64,000 bases of DNA, from contig NZ_AJJL01000006.1 of the NCBI RefSeq assembly GCF_000257905.1, positions 1 to 64,000 of the forward strand. The letters run 5' to 3'. Both the position numbers and the translations under genes were made by a program. This DNA is from Streptococcus mitis SK579 (GTDB lineage: Bacteria > Bacillota > Bacilli > Lactobacillales > Streptococcaceae). The notes below the pieces were generated by a model that ran no database searches, had not been told where the DNA came from, and saw nothing but the letters and a program-made list of their open reading frames with translations. This document shows, piece by piece, positions 5,874 to 13,823 of the stretch (its first letter is position 1; every line of letters starts with the position of its first letter).

Positions 5874-7196
5874 AAGTTCTATTTCCAAAATCTGTGTAAA
5901 GACATAATTTTTACTTGTAGTTTTCAAACATACATTTGGATAAGATTTTAAGATTCTTCGAACATTGGCCAATCCTATACCCCGTCCTACTCCTTTTGAA
6001 GAATTGTCACGCTTGAATATATCTCTCAGTTCGATCTCTCTTTCTAAAGTAGAATTTTTAACAATCATGACTAATTTATTCCATTCTCTATCTTCAAGGA
6101 AACAAACTGCTATTCCTCCCTCTGCTGAGGACTCTATAGCATTATCTAACAAGATAGAAGTAATTGTTAAGAAGTCAATTTGTTCCATATTTTTAATAGA
6201 GAACTGTTCACTAATCTCCAGGGAAACTGGAACAGATAAGTTTTGAGCCTCCGATAACTTAGATAATAGTAAACTCTTTAGCGCCAAATCATTGATATTT
6301 CTTAGATGTGCTACATCAAAACGCTTGCCTTTTAATTTTTCACCAGAATTTTTCAAAACACTATCATAGACTTGAGAAACCATATTAATATCTTTTTGAT
6401 CTATACCTATTTTTAAGCTTGACAAAATATTAGCATAATCATGTCTAAAGCTTCTAATTTCTTGATACAGCCCCTCAACTTGTTGACTATAATTACTAAG
6501 ATTTTGCAATTGAATTTCTTTTTGTAGAACGACTTTCTCCTGTAATTCTTGAAGTAATTTTCTATCCAATAGATTAACAAAACAAATAAACAATAAAAAG
6601 TAAACTGCTGTCAATAATTCTTTATAATCCAACATTCTATCCCAACTTACTTTATCACTGTAGTTTATATAAGATGGTAAGATAAAATAAGCTAGCATTA
6701 AAGTATCCGCAGTAATTAAAATAAATTTTGTCTTTCTATCCAAGTTCTTTATTTTTAAATGACTAAAATTATATCGAAAGAGACTAATAAGAAAAAACAC
6801 AATAATTTCAGCTAATAAAGAGAAAATCATTGTTCCTAGATTAGTTTCATATAGTCTATACAATATTGGAATCTTAGAAATTATAAAGTAACCTAAAAAA
6901 TTTCTGATGACATCCCAAAATCCAAGTGGAAATAATGAGTAAAAAAGTAATAAAGAGACCTTACTTCTTAATTCACCAATAGACAAAGTATACAAGATAA
7001 AAAAAGTGGGATAAATCAATAACGACCCAAAAAAATAAAATTCTGTTGATTTAAATACAACAATGAATAGTAATATTGAAAGATAGTACAGAATAATGGA
7101 CACTACTAGTTTTTTTAGATTTAATCGCTCATCTACAACCCTAGCATGGATACATAACAATAGAAAAACACTTATAATATCTAGCAAAAATACCAT
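5871..7196 (-). CDS. BlpH/ComD-like sensor histidine kinase (HPK10 type)
   Basis: The 441-residue kinase has about six membrane segments in residues 1-210. A coiled coil follows, then the H-box SFRHDYANIL with the phospho-acceptor His252, an N-box LLDNAIESS near 350 and a G-box GVGRGIGLANV near 405. This HPK10 architecture is that of peptide-pheromone receptors such as ComD, BlpH and AgrC. It is co-transcribed after the response regulator (10-base gap). The cognate peptide is unknown; no ComC/BlpC-type gene lies beside it, unlike the canonical blp and com loci. Confidence 0.85.
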   Translation of the reverse strand: MVFLLDIISVFLLLCIHARVVDERLNLKKLVVSIILYYLSILLFIVVFKSTEFYFFGSLLIYPTFFILYTLSIGELRSKVSLLLFYSLFPLGFWDVIRNFLGYFIISKIPILYRLYETNLGTMIFSLLAEIIVFFLISLFRYNFSHLKIKNLDRKTKFILITADTLMLAYFILPSYINYSDKVSWDRMLDYKELLTAVYFLLFICFVNLLDRKLLQELQEKVVLQKEIQLQNLSNYSQQVEGLYQEIRSFRHDYANILSSLKIGIDQKDINMVSQVYDSVLKNSGEKLKGKRFDVAHLRNINDLALKSLLLSKLSEAQNLSVPVSLEISEQFSIKNMEQIDFLTITSILLDNAIESSAEGGIAVCFLEDREWNKLVMIVKNSTLEREIELRDIFKRDNSSKGVGRGIGLANVRRILKSYPNVCLKTTSKNYVFTQILEIEL

Positions 7197-7206
7197 CTAA
7201 ATCTCC

Positions 7207-7947
7207 TTAGTCATGTAGTCTTTCAACAGCTTTCATAAGTGACCGTATTTTTAATCTAGAGACAATGCAAGAGGACCCGTTTTGAAAATGAACTACCCGA
7301 TTTTCTTTATCAATTGAAGATATATTATAAGGATTTACGATAAATGATCTATGACATTGAAATAAACGTGGTTCCTGTTCTATGATTTCGGATAATTGTC
7401 CATAAAATTCAACTATGTCTCGTTTTGAATAGAGTGTCAACTTATGGGCGATTGACGATGTCTCAATATACAATAAATCTTTAAAAGGGACTTGAATTTG
7501 AGCTTTAGATCCTGTAAATATAAAAGAGTCCTCAGATACTGTTCTTCCTTGATTGTTACTAACATTTAAAATAACATTTTCAAGACGTTTTATAAATGTC
7601 GGTTCAGGTAATTCTTTATCAATAAAATCGATAGCCGATACTAAATATTCAAAAGATACAGGCATAAACTCAGAATGTGATGTTACAAAAGCAATCACTG
7701 CTTGAGAATCAAGTTTTCTAATTTCTCTAGCAACGTCTAATCCTCTTTTGTCATCATCTTTTATTTCAATATCAAGTAAAAATAATTGATGATTTCCTCT
7801 CTCTGAAATGTCCTCTAAAAGCTGTTGAGGTTTTCCATAAACCTCAAAATGCCTATACTCAATCTTATTATCCACCAAAATTTTTTTGACAACATTTTCA
7901 ATTCTAGTCTGTTGTAAAAAATTATCTTCTAGTATAAAAATATTCAC
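7207..7947 (-). CDS. BlpR-like LytTR response regulator
   Basis: The 246-residue protein begins MNIFILEDNFLQQTRIE with acidic-pocket residues and carries the phospho-acceptor Asp59 in FLLDIEIKDD. The LytTR DNA-binding domain spans about 140-240, with FQCHRSFIVNPYNI inside it. Sequence and layout resemble pneumococcal BlpR and ComE (for example QQTRIE, GKPQQLL, LEVAREIR-like GLDVAREIRK). It should bind pairs of short direct repeats 21 bp apart, and such pairs lie in the operon's own promoter. It sits between the BlpS-like and kinase genes. Confidence 0.87.
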   Translation of the reverse strand: MNIFILEDNFLQQTRIENVVKKILVDNKIEYRHFEVYGKPQQLLEDISERGNHQLFLLDIEIKDDDKRGLDVAREIRKLDSQAVIAFVTSHSEFMPVSFEYLVSAIDFIDKELPEPTFIKRLENVILNVSNNQGRTVSEDSFIFTGSKAQIQVPFKDLLYIETSSIAHKLTLYSKRDIVEFYGQLSEIIEQEPRLFQCHRSFIVNPYNISSIDKENRVVHFQNGSSCIVSRLKIRSLMKAVERLHD

Positions 7948-7957
7948 TACTTCACTC

Positions 7958-8290
7958 CTATATATTTTTCCACTGATTTTTTAATATTGTAAAGTGTCTT
8001 CTAGAACAAGCGATGTCTGATACTCTATCATCCATAAACATAATCGTTCTTGTCTCATGATTAAATCCTGCTATTTTATCTTTATTCACAAGAAACTTTC
8101 TATGGCATCTAATAAGTTCTTCTGTACTTTCCTCTTCGATTTTAGCTAGTGAGGTTGAAGCTTCAAAATTCCCTTCTGCTGTTACAAAAAGAACAGCATG
8201 AGCTTTTGTTGGGTGAGTTGTAACATAATAAATTTTAGAGAGTGGTACCTTTACGATAGCTCTATCTTGATATAAAATATAGTCTTTCAT
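7958..8290 (-). CDS. BlpS-like stand-alone LytTR protein
   Basis: The 110-residue protein is essentially a lone LytTR DNA-binding domain. It contains VPLSKIYYVTTHP, the RCHRKFLVNKDKI motif typical of LytTR folds, and a C-terminal SRRHFTILK. There is no receiver domain. Gene order BlpS-BlpR-BlpH is the same as in the pneumococcal blp locus, where BlpS is thought to modulate BlpR-dependent expression. The ATG has an excellent AAGGAGG SD site. It is the promoter-proximal gene, directly downstream of the paired operator repeats. Confidence 0.83.
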   Translation of the reverse strand: MKDYILYQDRAIVKVPLSKIYYVTTHPTKAHAVLFVTAEGNFEASTSLAKIEEESTEELIRCHRKFLVNKDKIAGFNHETRTIMFMDDRVSDIACSRRHFTILKNQWKNI

Positions 8291-8339
8291 ATTTAGCCTC
8301 CTTCTATAAGTTTAATCTTATCAGAATGATGGAAATTAA

Positions 8340-8381
8340 ATTATAAAAATCTCAAATGGTTTCTATACTATCTCAAATTGT
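8340..8381 (-). promoter_or_regulatory. LytTR direct-repeat operator and promoter of the blpSRH-like operon
   Basis: On the minus strand ACAATTTGAG (8372-8381) and ACCATTTGAG (8351-8360) are direct repeats exactly 21 bp apart. They are followed after 5 bases by a TATAAT box (8340-8345). Two roughly 9-bp repeats two helical turns apart just upstream of the -10 are the known ComE/BlpR binding-site design. This implies positive autoregulation of the quorum-sensing operon. Confidence 0.75.
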
Positions 8382-8400
8382 AAAAATTTTCTTAATTTAG

Positions 8401-8447
8401 ACATTTCAGGATAAAATAGATACTTTTTAGTATCTCAATAATATTAA
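8401..8447 (+). promoter_or_regulatory. divergent LytTR direct-repeat promoter
   Basis: On the plus strand ACATTTCAG (8401-8409) and ACTTTTTAG (8422-8430) are again 21 bp apart. They are followed after 6 bases by an AATAAT/TATTAAT -10 candidate. This mirrors the operator of the blpSRH-like operon and points at the small ORF beginning at 8491. The second repeat is less perfect. Confidence 0.6.
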
Positions 8448-8490
8448 TCTTTCTTCATTTGATAAACTAATTTCTAATGAAAGGAAAGCT

Positions 8491-8646
8491 ATGAAGGCAA
8501 TTCAAATTTTACACTACTCTTTATTTGGCTATATTTTATCTCTGTATTTAAAATATTATTTCTTAAAAAAACATTTAAAAATACAAAAATTTTACAAGGA
8601 CATAAGATTAACTACAAATATAAATCTTCTACTTATTTTATCATAA
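8491..8646 (+). CDS. 51-residue ORF under a divergent quorum-sensing promoter
   Basis: The ORF starts MKAIQILHYSLFGYILSLYL, is strongly hydrophobic then basic (KYYFLKKHLKIQKFYKDIR), and ends in a hydrophobic tail. An AAGGAAA SD site lies a few bases before the ATG. It is divergent from the BlpS-like gene and has its own direct-repeat operator, so it is probably induced by the same regulator. It lacks a double-glycine leader, so it does not look like a ComC/BlpC pheromone. No family was recognised; an accessory membrane peptide is equally possible. Confidence 0.45.
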   Translation: MKAIQILHYSLFGYILSLYLKYYFLKKHLKIQKFYKDIRLTTNINLLLILS

Positions 8647-8677
8647 AATCAGGGTCTCTAACATCTAAAAAAGTTTC

Positions 8678-8884
8678 CTATCTAAACACTACTTCTGTTT
8701 TTAGTTGTTTTGATTCTTGATATGGAATGAAAATGATATCTAACAGTCAATCAATTTTTTCAAGATCTTGGACGGATATATCAGATAATCTATGAATTAG
8801 CTTCTTAAATATATCACTATTGTCCTGATTTTTCTTAAAATTTTGTAAACATCAATTATGACCACCCATAAAAGGCTTAATCAT
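8678..8884 (-). pseudogene. degenerate coding relic with two in-frame TGA stops
   Basis: One minus-strand frame of 69 codons from ATG 8884 reads MIKPFMGGHN, stop, CLQNFKKNQDNSDIFKKLIH and RLSDISVQDLEKID, stop, LLDIIFIPYQESK. It is coherent, amphipathic, protein-like sequence broken by two TGA codons, each one C-to-T change from CGA (Arg). The helical SVQDLEKID-LLDIIF segment resembles the C-terminus of some helix-turn-helix regulators, but I cannot assign it. It is the only recognisable content between the 51-residue ORF and the tat terminator. Confidence 0.4.
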
Positions 8885-8930
8885 GAATTTTTAAAATCAG
8901 TTTTTAATTCCAAATTTTCCAAGCTCAAAA

Positions 8931-8985
8931 AAACTTTGCACTCTAGCTAGCCACACAATGGTTACCAGAGTACAAAGTTTTTTAT
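8931..8985 (-). terminator. terminator of the tat-efe operon
   Basis: Long arms AAACTTTG-ACTCT and AGAGT-CAAAGTTT, each interrupted by one base, enclose a 22-base loop. T runs lie on both sides, so it may terminate in both directions. It begins 11 bases after the tatA stop. Confidence 0.85.
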
Positions 8986-8995
8986 TAGACAAGAT

Positions 8996-9166
8996 TTAGT
9001 CTTCCTTATCTTGATTTTCATTTCCTTTAACTGCTTTTTTAAATTCGGATAGCATTTTACCAATTGATTCGCCTAGTTCAGGCAATCGTTTTGGTCCGAA
9101 GATTAAGAGAGCTCCTAAAACGATAATAATCAATCCTGGTGCTCCGATATCACGTAAGATTCCCAT
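8996..9166 (-). CDS. tatA: Sec-independent translocase protein TatA
   Basis: This 56-residue gene is too short for a length-filtered ORF search. The product starts MGILRDIGAPGLIIIVLGAL, one membrane helix. The conserved hinge FGPKRLPELG follows at 23-32, then an amphipathic helix and an acidic end (NENQDKED). TatA oligomers form the pore for folded proteins. It overlaps the end of tatC by 17 bases and has its own SD site (GAAAGGAG). With tatC it makes a minimal TatAC system, whose clear local substrate is EfeB. Confidence 0.93.
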   Translation of the reverse strand: MGILRDIGAPGLIIIVLGALLIFGPKRLPELGESIGKMLSEFKKAVKGNENQDKED

Positions 9167-9881
9167 TTCTCGCTCCTTTCTGCTTGCGTTTCATAATGTG
9201 TTTGCTGATAGCAATACTCAATTCATAGAGTAAAATCAAGGGGGCAGTCATTGCCAAATCACTAACAAAGTCGGCTGGTGTCAAGATGACTGCAAGTACC
9301 AATAAGATAAAATAAGCATATCGGCGATAAGCAATCAACAATTCTGGTCCAATGAGCCCAATCGACGTCAAAAAGGCAATGATAACCGGCAATTCAAAAA
9401 TCAGAGCCAAGGGCAAGGTCGTTTGAAAAACAAAGGACAGATAATTTTGGGCTGTTAACTGCGTTTCAAATAGTCCTTCTCCTAGCCCTAATAAAACCTG
9501 AAGTAAGGCTGGTGTTACAAAGTAAAAACCAAAAGCCAGTCCAACTAGAAAACAAAGGAAACTAGCTGGAATATAAGCAAAAATAGCTCTAGCTTCTTCC
9601 TTCTTTAAACCAGGTTTAATGAAAGACCAAATATGATACACCGTGTAAGGTAGGGTGATAGTAAAGGCCATCAGACTAGCTAAGCGTATGTAAATCCATA
9701 AAATATCATTTGGCCCTAAAACAATCAACTTTTGCTGAAAAAATTGGGTCACATACTGGTAAATCTGGTCTGCGAAAAGCAAGGAGACACAGAATACCAA
9801 AAAGAAACAAATGACCACTGCCAATAATCTCTTTCTAAATTCTACCAGATGTTCAACGATTGTCAATTCTTTTCTATCCAT
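9150..9881 (-). CDS. tatC: Sec-independent translocase protein TatC
   Basis: The protein has six membrane helices. TatC signature elements include the N-terminal ELTIVEHLVEFRKRLL and the periplasmic PGLKKEEARA loop before helix 3. It is the twin-arginine signal receptor. The reading frame can be extended upstream to 9911. I chose the ATG at 9881 because it overlaps the efeU stop (ATGGATAG), which implies coupling, and gives the usual N-terminus MDRKELTIVEHL and 243 residues. Most pneumococci lack tat genes to my knowledge, so this is an informative taxonomic marker. Confidence 0.92.
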   Translation of the reverse strand: MDRKELTIVEHLVEFRKRLLAVVICFFLVFCVSLLFADQIYQYVTQFFQQKLIVLGPNDILWIYIRLASLMAFTITLPYTVYHIWSFIKPGLKKEEARAIFAYIPASFLCFLVGLAFGFYFVTPALLQVLLGLGEGLFETQLTAQNYLSFVFQTTLPLALIFELPVIIAFLTSIGLIGPELLIAYRRYAYFILLVLAVILTPADFVSDLAMTAPLILLYELSIAISKHIMKRKQKGARNGNLT

Positions 9882-11571
9882 CGTATTCTTCACCCTGTCT
9901 GAAAGTGACAATCAAGACAATAATAATAAAGATTAGCTGACTGATCAAACCTTCCCAACTTGGGTAAATTCCAAGCAGGTCGTTTGTTGGAAATCCTGTC
10001 AGCAAGTGATTTGGTGCCATATTGGTCAACTGAAGAGCATGGATACTAACCCCCAGCATCTTAAAGGCTAAAGCATAAATCATCCAAGTCAGGATAAAGA
10101 AAACCTTATGTGGCAGGAAGAATTGACTGGCCTTGTTCATCACAACGGCAATAATTACCAGAACTAGCAAGGCAAGAGAAATTCCCAAGACAAATTCAAA
10201 GCTGGAAATTCTTGGTAGAATCCCAACATAAAAGAGAATGGTTTCTGCTCCCTCACGGAAAACAGCTAGAAAACTGAGAGCAAACATGGAAATAAAGGAA
10301 CCTGTCTTAGTCACTGTTTCCATTTGTGACTCCATAAAGGTATTCCATTTTTTGACTGAGGACTTGCTGTGAAGCCAGATTCCAATCAAAATCATCATAA
10401 CTACCGCAAAAATCCCCACTGCTCCTTCTATGATTTCACGATTGGATCCTGATGTCACTGCTGGAAAAGCAATTTGCAGGATGAAAGCAATAACCAGACT
10501 TGCCATGATTCCTGTGATAGCACCACCATAAACCCACTTGAGCCCTTTACGCAGCTTGGCTGCTTTCAAGGTCGTTACCAAAGCCATAACGATTAAAAGG
10601 GCCTCTACACCTTCTCTCAGGAGAATGAGCATAGCATCAAAGGCATTGTAACGTGCACTGGTATCAATTTGTGATAAATCTGCAATCAGTTTTTCTAATT
10701 TTTCTTGGTATTCCTTTTCACTTCCCTTGACCATAATCACAGGGCTTTCACTTTCCACTCGAGTATAGAGGGAAGGATTGGTCGTGCTAACAGAACCTTC
10801 AATTGTTGGCCAGATAGTGATGAATTCCTTCATACTAGCGGCTCCTGATGCTTGATCACCAGCTTGAAATTGTTCCAAAGCCTTCTTCAAAAGGGCAATG
10901 CCGTCTTTGAGAGTCAAATCCGAAGATGTTGCTGCTATTTCTTTTCCAGTTACAAAATCATCAATAGCCTTTTTTAAGTTCTCAAAGGAAGTCTGGATTG
11001 AGTTGAAATCTGTAGGCTCGGTTTCCATACTACTACGCAGAAAAGAGATGGCTGTTTCAACACGTCCATAATGAGCTGTACTATTGTCACGAACCACACT
11101 TTCATTGATGGTCCAAGTGGAATTCATTTTCTTAAAGGATTCTCGAACCTTTTCCAAATCTTTAGAGGCAATGGCTTGTTCCAAGGCTTCAAAACGAGGA
11201 CTTAGACGGTTTACCAATTTTTCCTTTTCCGCATCTAAATCCACAGGATTTTGTTCTTTTTCAAAGGCTAATAAGGCTGAAGAAATTTCAGTGAGTTTAT
11301 CTTCAGTGATATCTCCTGATTGAGCTAACTTTTCCTTAACGACTTTACCAGCCTCAGAATTACTGTCTTCTACTCTTTCAAAGTCTGTTGCCATCTCCTG
11401 AACGAGTTTCTGGCCCTCAGACTGATTCCCATTTTTGACCGCTTTAGAAGCATCTGTGATTTTTACAAAGTAAGAACTCAAGCTTTCTTGGGCACCTACT
11501 GGGGAAAGAATTAAAAATGACAAAGCTAAAACCAAGAACCAGCTTTTAGCCTTCCAATAATTTCTGACCAA
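9874..11571 (-). CDS. efeU: iron permease EfeU (FTR1 family) with N-terminal extracellular domain
   Basis: From the TTG at 11571 the product has 565 residues. A signal peptide (WFLVLALSFLILSPVGAQ) is followed by a roughly 290-residue helical extracellular domain. The C-terminal FTR1 permease has seven or so helices and both iron-binding motifs, REGVE (about 319-323) and REGAE (about 439-443). It should import ferric or ferrous iron with EfeO and EfeB. I preferred TTG because a perfect AAAGGAGG SD site lies 5 bases upstream; the longer frame to 11616 has none. It overlaps efeB by 26 bases. Confidence 0.9.
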   Translation of the reverse strand: MVRNYWKAKSWFLVLALSFLILSPVGAQESLSSYFVKITDASKAVKNGNQSEGQKLVQEMATDFERVEDSNSEAGKVVKEKLAQSGDITEDKLTEISSALLAFEKEQNPVDLDAEKEKLVNRLSPRFEALEQAIASKDLEKVRESFKKMNSTWTINESVVRDNSTAHYGRVETAISFLRSSMETEPTDFNSIQTSFENLKKAIDDFVTGKEIAATSSDLTLKDGIALLKKALEQFQAGDQASGAASMKEFITIWPTIEGSVSTTNPSLYTRVESESPVIMVKGSEKEYQEKLEKLIADLSQIDTSARYNAFDAMLILLREGVEALLIVMALVTTLKAAKLRKGLKWVYGGAITGIMASLVIAFILQIAFPAVTSGSNREIIEGAVGIFAVVMMILIGIWLHSKSSVKKWNTFMESQMETVTKTGSFISMFALSFLAVFREGAETILFYVGILPRISSFEFVLGISLALLVLVIIAVVMNKASQFFLPHKVFFILTWMIYALAFKMLGVSIHALQLTNMAPNHLLTGFPTNDLLGIYPSWEGLISQLIFIIIVLIVTFRQGEEYDG

Positions 11572-12760
11572 TGTAGCCTCCTTTCTCCACACCACCAAAG
11601 CAAGCAAAAAGTCCACTACCTATGTGAGTGATATATTCATTCATCTTATCAGTAGCACCTAGATTGGTTTGAACCTTGACAAAGTTATCAGGATCCTTCT
11701 GGAAAGAAATGAAGAGCAAGCCCGTATCAAACTGGCCAGTTTTTTCATCAATCCCATCTGAGTAAGAGTAAGAACGACGTAAAAGTGGTTTCTCCACTTC
11801 TTTAGCCAAACGAACATGCGAATCATCAGGTAAGAGACTCAAATCCACTTCATCAAACTCATTTTTCTTACCAAAGGGGGCACCACTTTCCTTGTAACGA
11901 CCAAAGGTATTTTCTTGTTCTTCAAGACTAGTACGGTCCCAGGTCTCTAAAAACATCTGAATCCGACGAACTGCCATATAAGATCCATTTTCCATCCAGT
12001 CCTTACTATCAGCCCAGATGACGCGGTCAAAGTCTTGCTCCTTGGTTGGATTTGCTGTCCCATCTTTAAAACCAAAGAGGTTACGCGGAGTCTCCATTCG
12101 ATCTCCGATAGCTGCAAAACCAGACTGACTCCAACGAAGGGTCACCGCATTTCTCCCCTTACGGATGAGATTTCGAATAGCATGAAAGGCAACTTGCTCA
12201 TCATCGGCACAAGCCTGAATCACAATATCTCCACCAGTATATTTTTCACGCAATTGCTCTTTAGGAAAAGGCGGTAAATCCCTAAACAGTTGTGGACGAT
12301 TGTTTTCCAAGTTCATCTTTTTCAAGAAACTCGCAGAAACACCAAAAGTTAGCGTCAAACGATGAGGATTGAGCCCGACTGTTTCACCAGTATCGCTCGG
12401 AGGCAAGAGAGCATTCTGGCCATCTTTTTTGACCAATTCCCCCTCGACCAACTTGGCACTATAATCCGTCCAATCCTTGAACAACTGAATAATCTTATCC
12501 TTATCCGTCGTATGCAAATCCAAGACAACAAAATAGATATTTTTTTGCATGGGCGTACTAATCCCTGCTTGATGCTTGCCATAAAAAGCAATTTTTTCAT
12601 TTCCGTACGAGATTTTTTCCTGACTTCCTAGCTTAGGTGCGAAAAAAGCAGAAGCACCAGAGAGTCCTAGCGCTAAACCAGCCCCTCCAATCCCTGCTTT
12701 TTTTAGAAATTCTCGACGGTCCATTTTCTTTTCAAAAAACTTTTCGTCTTTTTCAGTCAT
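11546..12760 (-). CDS. efeB: deferrochelatase/peroxidase EfeB (Dyp type, Tat substrate)
   Basis: The 404-residue protein starts with a twin-arginine signal: MDRREFLKK with Arg15-Arg16, a hydrophobic GIGGAGLALGLSGASAFF core, then APK. The Dyp fold shows GFKDG at 230-234 (catalytic Asp) and SHVRLA with the probable haem ligand His315 before the LLRRSYSY strand. EfeB oxidises ferrous iron or removes iron from haem outside the membrane. It must fold with haem in the cytoplasm, which explains the tatAC genes in the same operon. It lies 5 bases after efeO. Confidence 0.94.
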   Translation of the reverse strand: MTEKDEKFFEKKMDRREFLKKAGIGGAGLALGLSGASAFFAPKLGSQEKISYGNEKIAFYGKHQAGISTPMQKNIYFVVLDLHTTDKDKIIQLFKDWTDYSAKLVEGELVKKDGQNALLPPSDTGETVGLNPHRLTLTFGVSASFLKKMNLENNRPQLFRDLPPFPKEQLREKYTGGDIVIQACADDEQVAFHAIRNLIRKGRNAVTLRWSQSGFAAIGDRMETPRNLFGFKDGTANPTKEQDFDRVIWADSKDWMENGSYMAVRRIQMFLETWDRTSLEEQENTFGRYKESGAPFGKKNEFDEVDLSLLPDDSHVRLAKEVEKPLLRRSYSYSDGIDEKTGQFDTGLLFISFQKDPDNFVKVQTNLGATDKMNEYITHIGSGLFACFGGVEKGGYIGQKLLEG

Positions 12761-12765
12761 GACTC

Positions 12766-13638
12766 TTATTCTCCACTAAGAAATTTACCCATTTGTGATA
12801 GAGGCTCACCAAGTTTTGTCACAGCTTCTGACAATTCTTTGGTATCTTCTTTTGTCAAATCAGTATAGAGCTTATAGTGTTCCTTGTCGGTCATGTGTTT
12901 GTCCAACAAGCTATTGACAGACTTGAAATCTGCTTCCAATTCTTTAACTAGGTTAGCGTCTGATTTTTCAAGTAAAGGTTTAAAGAGTTGGAAAATCTTC
13001 TCAGCTCCCTCAATATTGGCACGGAAGTCATACAAGTCTGTATGAGAATAAATTTCCTCTTCACCTGTAATCTTGCTTGTCGCTACTTCGTTAAGCAAGT
13101 CAACTGCTCCAGTCAACATAACCTTGTAATCCACATCTACAGTTGCAATCTTAGCTTTCAATTCCTTGATATCATTAACCAACTGATCTCCGTAGATTTC
13201 AGTTCCTTTTGTTGTATTGTCTTCCCAAAGTATACGCTCGATACGATGGAAACCTGACCAACCTTTCTCGGTCTTGTTTTCGTCCATATAGTCTGCCAAA
13301 CGGAAGTCAATCTTGACATCTGACTCACCAAAACTTTCGGCAATTGGTTCTGAACGCTCATAAGACATACGAATCAATGGATAGACCTTCTTGGCTTCTT
13401 CTAACTTACCTTCTTTCAACAGTTTGACAAAGCCTTCCGTATCTGTCAAAAGTTTATCAATTTGCTCTTGCACAAAAGTCTTATAGTCAGCTGTGGCCTT
13501 ATCAAGCATTTTTTGCTTATCTTCAGACAAGGCTGTCACCTTAGACGAATCGGTTGTATCTGCTGATTTTTCAAACCTAACAGCACAAGCTGTCAATAGC
13601 AAGGCTGAAGATAAAAGGATAAAACCTAGTTTTTTCAT
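12766..13638 (-). CDS. efeO: iron-binding lipoprotein EfeO/EfeM (M75 imelysin-like)
   Basis: The 290-residue lipoprotein has a signal peptide with lipobox LTAC (Cys18). An imelysin/peptidase M75 domain follows, with the metal-site motif HRIE at 131-134. It lacks the cupredoxin domain of E. coli EfeO, so it is the short EfeM-type form common in Gram-positives. It should capture iron for the EfeU permease. It is the first gene of the operon efeO-efeB-efeU-tatC-tatA, with an AGGAG SD site and a clear promoter upstream. Confidence 0.92.
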   Translation of the reverse strand: MKKLGFILLSSALLLTACAVRFEKSADTTDSSKVTALSEDKQKMLDKATADYKTFVQEQIDKLLTDTEGFVKLLKEGKLEEAKKVYPLIRMSYERSEPIAESFGESDVKIDFRLADYMDENKTEKGWSGFHRIERILWEDNTTKGTEIYGDQLVNDIKELKAKIATVDVDYKVMLTGAVDLLNEVATSKITGEEEIYSHTDLYDFRANIEGAEKIFQLFKPLLEKSDANLVKELEADFKSVNSLLDKHMTDKEHYKLYTDLTKEDTKELSEAVTKLGEPLSQMGKFLSGE

Positions 13639-13659
13639 TGTTTACTCCTATTGGTTCAG

Positions 13660-13756
13660 GAAACCTTAATTAATTTTACGTTTCATTATAACATGTTTTC
13701 ACTCATTTTTCAATAAATTTTCAGACAATTTAATGTTAGTAGATTCATACTAACAA
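13660..13756 (-). promoter_or_regulatory. efeO promoter and candidate metal-regulator operators
   Basis: On the minus strand TTGAAA, 17 bases and TATAAT form a good sigma-A promoter ahead of efeO. Upstream of the -35 is a perfect palindrome with 8-bp arms (TGTTAGTA, 6 bases, TACTAACA; about 13734-13755). Between the -10 and the start is AAGGTTTCCTGAACC, another near-palindrome. Either could bind an iron- or redox-responsive repressor; no regulator can be named from sequence alone. Confidence 0.55.
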
Positions 13757-13823
13757 TAGACTTTTAAACCTAAAATTGATAAAATAGGAAAGAAAATAAG
13801 ATAAAAGGAAACTGTAAATCACC

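Noticed and set aside
8491..8646. ComC/BlpC-type pheromone
   Set aside because: The ORF has no double-glycine leader and is too hydrophobic throughout. It is kept only as an unknown peptide.
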